Shown in pieces: positions 6,240 to 8,366 of a stretch of 8,366 nt of DNA (position 1 is the first letter of the stretch; every line of letters starts with the position of its first letter). The position numbers and the translations under genes were made by a program. This DNA is from Chloroflexota bacterium. GTDB taxonomy: Bacteria; Chloroflexota; Dehalococcoidia; GIF9; UBA5629. The notes beneath the pieces were generated by a model that saw only the letters and a program-made list of their open reading frames with translations, had not been told where the DNA came from and did no database searches. The stretch covers positions 1 to 8,366 of the forward strand of contig JAPLHL010000017.1 of the NCBI GenBank assembly GCA_026389655.1, given 5' to 3'.

Positions 6240-7091
6240 ATGACTGAGATGATTAGGACTAAAGCAAAGATCGGGCTAGCGCTGGGGAGTGGGGCGGCAA
6301 AAGGTATTGCGCATATCGGCGTGATCAAAGCCCTCAGGGAAGCCAATATCCCAATTGATTTCATTGCGGGTACCAGTATGGGGGCACTTGTAGGAGCATG
6401 CTATGCTGTCAACGAAGAACTTGAAGTCCTGGAAGATTTGGCATTGAAGTCCAACCTTCGTAAAATGGCCAGGTTACTTGACCCAAAATTCACGTTTATC
6501 CGGGTGGGATTATTAAACGGCGGCAGGGTAGAAAATTTCCTCAAACCTCTTATCGGCGATATAGACATTAGGAGCTGTAAGATACCGTTCTCAGCAGTCG
6601 CCACTGAGATAAAAACGGGCACCGAAGTAGTTTTAAATGAAGGCTCACTTCTAATGGCTGTCCGGGCCAGCATCTCCATTCCGGTAGTATTCGTGCCGGT
6701 AAATTACAACGGTGTATATCTTATTGACGGCGGGGTAACCAATCCCGTCCCGGCAGACATTGTCAGATCTATGGGAGCCACGTTTACTATTGCCGTGAAT
6801 GTGTTAAATGATCCTCAAAGACTGAGGCACCTTGGTCTAACCGGCAATAAAAAATCAGATAAAGCGCCAAGCCTTATGAATTCCCTGGTACAATCCCTTT
6901 ATATCATGGAGTATGAAATAATAAGGGCCTCCATCTTAAAGGCAGACATATTAATTGAACCGGATGTCAGTGGTATTGAACCCTATGAGTTCTACCGCGG
7001 CGCCGATGCCATTGAGGCGGGGTACAAGGCAGCGCAGGCTGTAATCCCTGAGATAAAGAAACTCCTGGGAGAAGGGATCGAACCGGTATAA
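6240..7091 (+). CDS. Patatin-like phospholipase / serine esterase (RssA/YlbK-like)
   Basis: A 283-residue single-domain patatin protein. LALGSGAAKGIAHIGVIKAL (13-32) carries the glycine-rich oxyanion loop. GTSMG (44-48) is the nucleophile elbow with catalytic Ser46, and Asp163 in LIDGGVTNPVP completes the Ser-Asp dyad. The segment ASISIPVVF before the Asp matches the family's conserved SxP region. There is no signal peptide or membrane segment, so a cytoplasmic hydrolase acting on lipids or esters is likely; the true substrate is unknown. The frame stays open upstream to ATG 6135, but that would start inside tRNA-Ser(GGA), so ATG 6240, 21 bp after the tRNA, is chosen. ATG 6249 is an alternative. 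Neither has a clear ribosome binding site. Confidence 0.9.
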   Translation: MTEMIRTKAKIGLALGSGAAKGIAHIGVIKALREANIPIDFIAGTSMGALVGACYAVNEELEVLEDLALKSNLRKMARLLDPKFTFIRVGLLNGGRVENFLKPLIGDIDIRSCKIPFSAVATEIKTGTEVVLNEGSLLMAVRASISIPVVFVPVNYNGVYLIDGGVTNPVPADIVRSMGATFTIAVNVLNDPQRLRHLGLTGNKKSDKAPSLMNSLVQSLYIMEYEIIRASILKADILIEPDVSGIEPYEFYRGADAIEAGYKAAQAVIPEIKKLLGEGIEPV

Positions 7092-7193
7092 CATTAGATC
7101 CACTCCTTCTGTTTACATTGCCAATATCTTAGCCGTGCAATAACCCCTCGATTTTAGGCTTTTGCATACCTGTGATAAAATAGCTCGATTCGC
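7092..7193 (+). promoter_or_regulatory. Spacer before dprA with a possible -10 box
   Basis: This 102-bp gap follows the patatin-like gene. GATAAAAT contains a TAAAAT at 7176-7181 that could be a -10 for dprA, with only a poor -35 (TTTTAG or TTTAGG near 7152-7158). If used, transcription would start only a few bases before ATG 7194. No stem-loop terminator was found, so read-through from the patatin-like gene is just as possible. Confidence 0.25.
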
Positions 7194-8294
7194 ATGCTTG
7201 ATTCAAACGAGATTAAATACTGGGTGGGTTTTACTAAAACCCCCGGAATCGGAAAGGCAAGGCTTACCGCCTTGAAAGACCATTTCGGTTGCTTAAAAGA
7301 CGCCTGGAAAGCGCCAAAAGCCGAGCTCATCAAAGCAGGCCTGGACGATAAAACCGCGGACAATGTCATTACATTCCGCCAGGATTTTTCTCCGGATGAA
7401 GAGCTTACGCTCCTTGATAAATACCACATTGCAATAATTACTTGCGAGTCACCAGGTTATCCACCTCTACTGAAAGAGATCAGTGATTGTCCGGCAGTAC
7501 TATATGTGCGCGGCGAGTTGAAAAGCACGGATGAATCAGGTATCGCCGTTGTTGGAACGCGACGCTCGACTGCCTATGGAAGGCAGGTGACCGAGGAATT
7601 GGTCACAAACCTGGTCGCTAATGGTATTACCATTGTAAGCGGATTGGCCAAAGGCATCGATACTGTTGCACACAAATCGGCAATTGAATCCCGGGGGAGA
7701 ACCATAGCCGTTTTTGCCAGCGGACTGGATACCGTTTATCCTCCTGAAAACCTTAAATTGGCTCGCGAAATCATGGAGAATGGAGCACTAGTGAGCGAAT
7801 TCCCTCTGGGCACAAAGCCGAAAGCCGAAAATTTCCCCAGGCGCAACCGTATATTAAGCGGGTTGAGCCGAGGGGTAATTGTAATTGAATCAGGCGAAAG
7901 TGGCGGGGCCCTCATCACCGCTAACTTCGCTGCCGAACAAAACAGAGAAGTGTTCGCCGTACCCGGAAGCATATTCTCCGCTATGAGCAAAGGGCCGAAC
8001 AAACTTATACAAGAAGGTGCAAAACTGGTTAGAAATCACGTTGATGTTCTCGAAGAACTCAACTTGTTCGACACCTCTCAACAACTTGAGATGAAAAACC
8101 TCAGTGCGCCTGACGGGATAGAATCGGTTATACTAAAATATATCGCCCAGGAACCCACGCACATTGATGAAATTTGCAGGCACACGGGTTTGAGCACTTC
8201 AACCGTAGCCAGCAATTTAGCTATTATGGAATTAAATGGCCTGGTTCGCCATTTAGGCGGCATGAGTTATATCCTGGGTAAAAGAGTACGATAA
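7194..8294 (+). CDS. dprA: DNA processing protein DprA (Smf)
   Basis: A full-length 366-residue DprA with three domains. An N-terminal helix-hairpin-helix/SAM-like part covers about 10-60 (FTKTPGIGKARL). The central Rossmann-type fold covers about 90-285 and has VVGTRRSTAYGR (119-130), SGLAKGIDTVAH (149-160), NFPRRNRILSGLS (213-225), SGGALITA (236-243), VPGSI (256-260) and GPNKLI (267-272). A C-terminal winged-helix domain covers about 308-360. DprA binds single-stranded DNA taken up in transformation and loads RecA onto it; it is also widespread in bacteria not known to be competent, where its role is less clear. ATG 7194 gives the normal N-terminus, but no ribosome binding site precedes it. 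The gene is followed after 22 bp by topA, an arrangement found in many bacteria. Confidence 0.96.
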   Translation: MLDSNEIKYWVGFTKTPGIGKARLTALKDHFGCLKDAWKAPKAELIKAGLDDKTADNVITFRQDFSPDEELTLLDKYHIAIITCESPGYPPLLKEISDCPAVLYVRGELKSTDESGIAVVGTRRSTAYGRQVTEELVTNLVANGITIVSGLAKGIDTVAHKSAIESRGRTIAVFASGLDTVYPPENLKLAREIMENGALVSEFPLGTKPKAENFPRRNRILSGLSRGVIVIESGESGGALITANFAAEQNREVFAVPGSIFSAMSKGPNKLIQEGAKLVRNHVDVLEELNLFDTSQQLEMKNLSAPDGIESVILKYIAQEPTHIDEICRHTGLSTSTVASNLAIMELNGLVRHLGGMSYILGKRVR

Positions 8295-8316
8295 ATAAAA
8301 TATTAATGGAATTATT

Positions 8317-8366
8317 ATGGCTAATAAACTCGTTATAGTTGAATCTCCTGCAAAAGCTAAGACGCT
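8317..8366 (+). CDS. topA: DNA topoisomerase I, N-terminal fragment (runs off the right edge)
   Basis: Only 16 full codons are inside the window, but MANKLVIVESPAKAKT is the highly conserved opening of bacterial type IA topoisomerase I, including the VES glutamate of the TOPRIM active site. The enzyme relaxes negative supercoils. The start at ATG 8317 agrees with the conserved N-terminus; only a weak GGA at 8308-8310 stands before it as ribosome binding site. The 22-bp gap to dprA suggests that the two are co-transcribed. Confidence 0.9.
   Translation, partial: MANKLVIVESPAKAKT

Noticed and set aside
7736..8263. Minus-strand open frames within dprA.
   Set aside because: All are antisense to conserved DprA motifs and have no family resemblance.

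Overview
The window reads as chromosomal DNA of an anaerobic bacterium of moderate G+C. A four-domain pyruvate-type 2-oxoacid:ferredoxin oxidoreductase, NuoE/NuoF-type flavoprotein subunits, a full-length DprA and topA directly behind dprA fit a Dehalococcoidia-like Chloroflexota best. A Clostridia-like Firmicutes is the main alternative. This placement is an inference from gene content; no marker in the window settles it.

Left part (1-5164, minus strand): a tRNA-Arg(CCG) is followed 35 bp later by a tight operon. The order is a fused gamma-delta subunit of the oxidoreductase, then alpha, beta, a NuoE-like [2Fe-2S] protein and a NuoF-like FMN/NAD(H) protein that runs off the left edge. Stop and start codons overlap at three junctions (TAATG, TAGTG, ATGA), so translation is probably coupled. 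The expected logic is that pyruvate (or another 2-oxoacid) plus CoA is oxidised with TPP, electrons pass to ferredoxin through the delta clusters, and NuoE/NuoF connects this pool to NAD(H). The electron partner beyond NuoF would lie outside the window.

Centre (5165-6024): a UspA-family stress protein on the minus strand sits between two AT-rich spacers. The spacer at 5787-6024 is divergent. It carries a strong promoter for uspA and, facing the other way, one for tandem tRNA-Ser genes; both have the extended -10 TGATATAAT.

Right part (6025-8366, plus strand): tRNA-Ser(CGA) and tRNA-Ser(GGA) are followed closely by a patatin-like phospholipase/esterase gene, then dprA (DNA uptake/recombination mediator), then the first 16 codons of topA (DNA topoisomerase I).

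I found no mobile element, CRISPR array, toxin-antitoxin or defence locus. The window is mostly ordinary core metabolism and housekeeping. The points worth a second look are the fused POR operon that carries NuoE/NuoF genes, the tRNA genes placed as leaders of protein-coding genes, and the divergent promoter pair.
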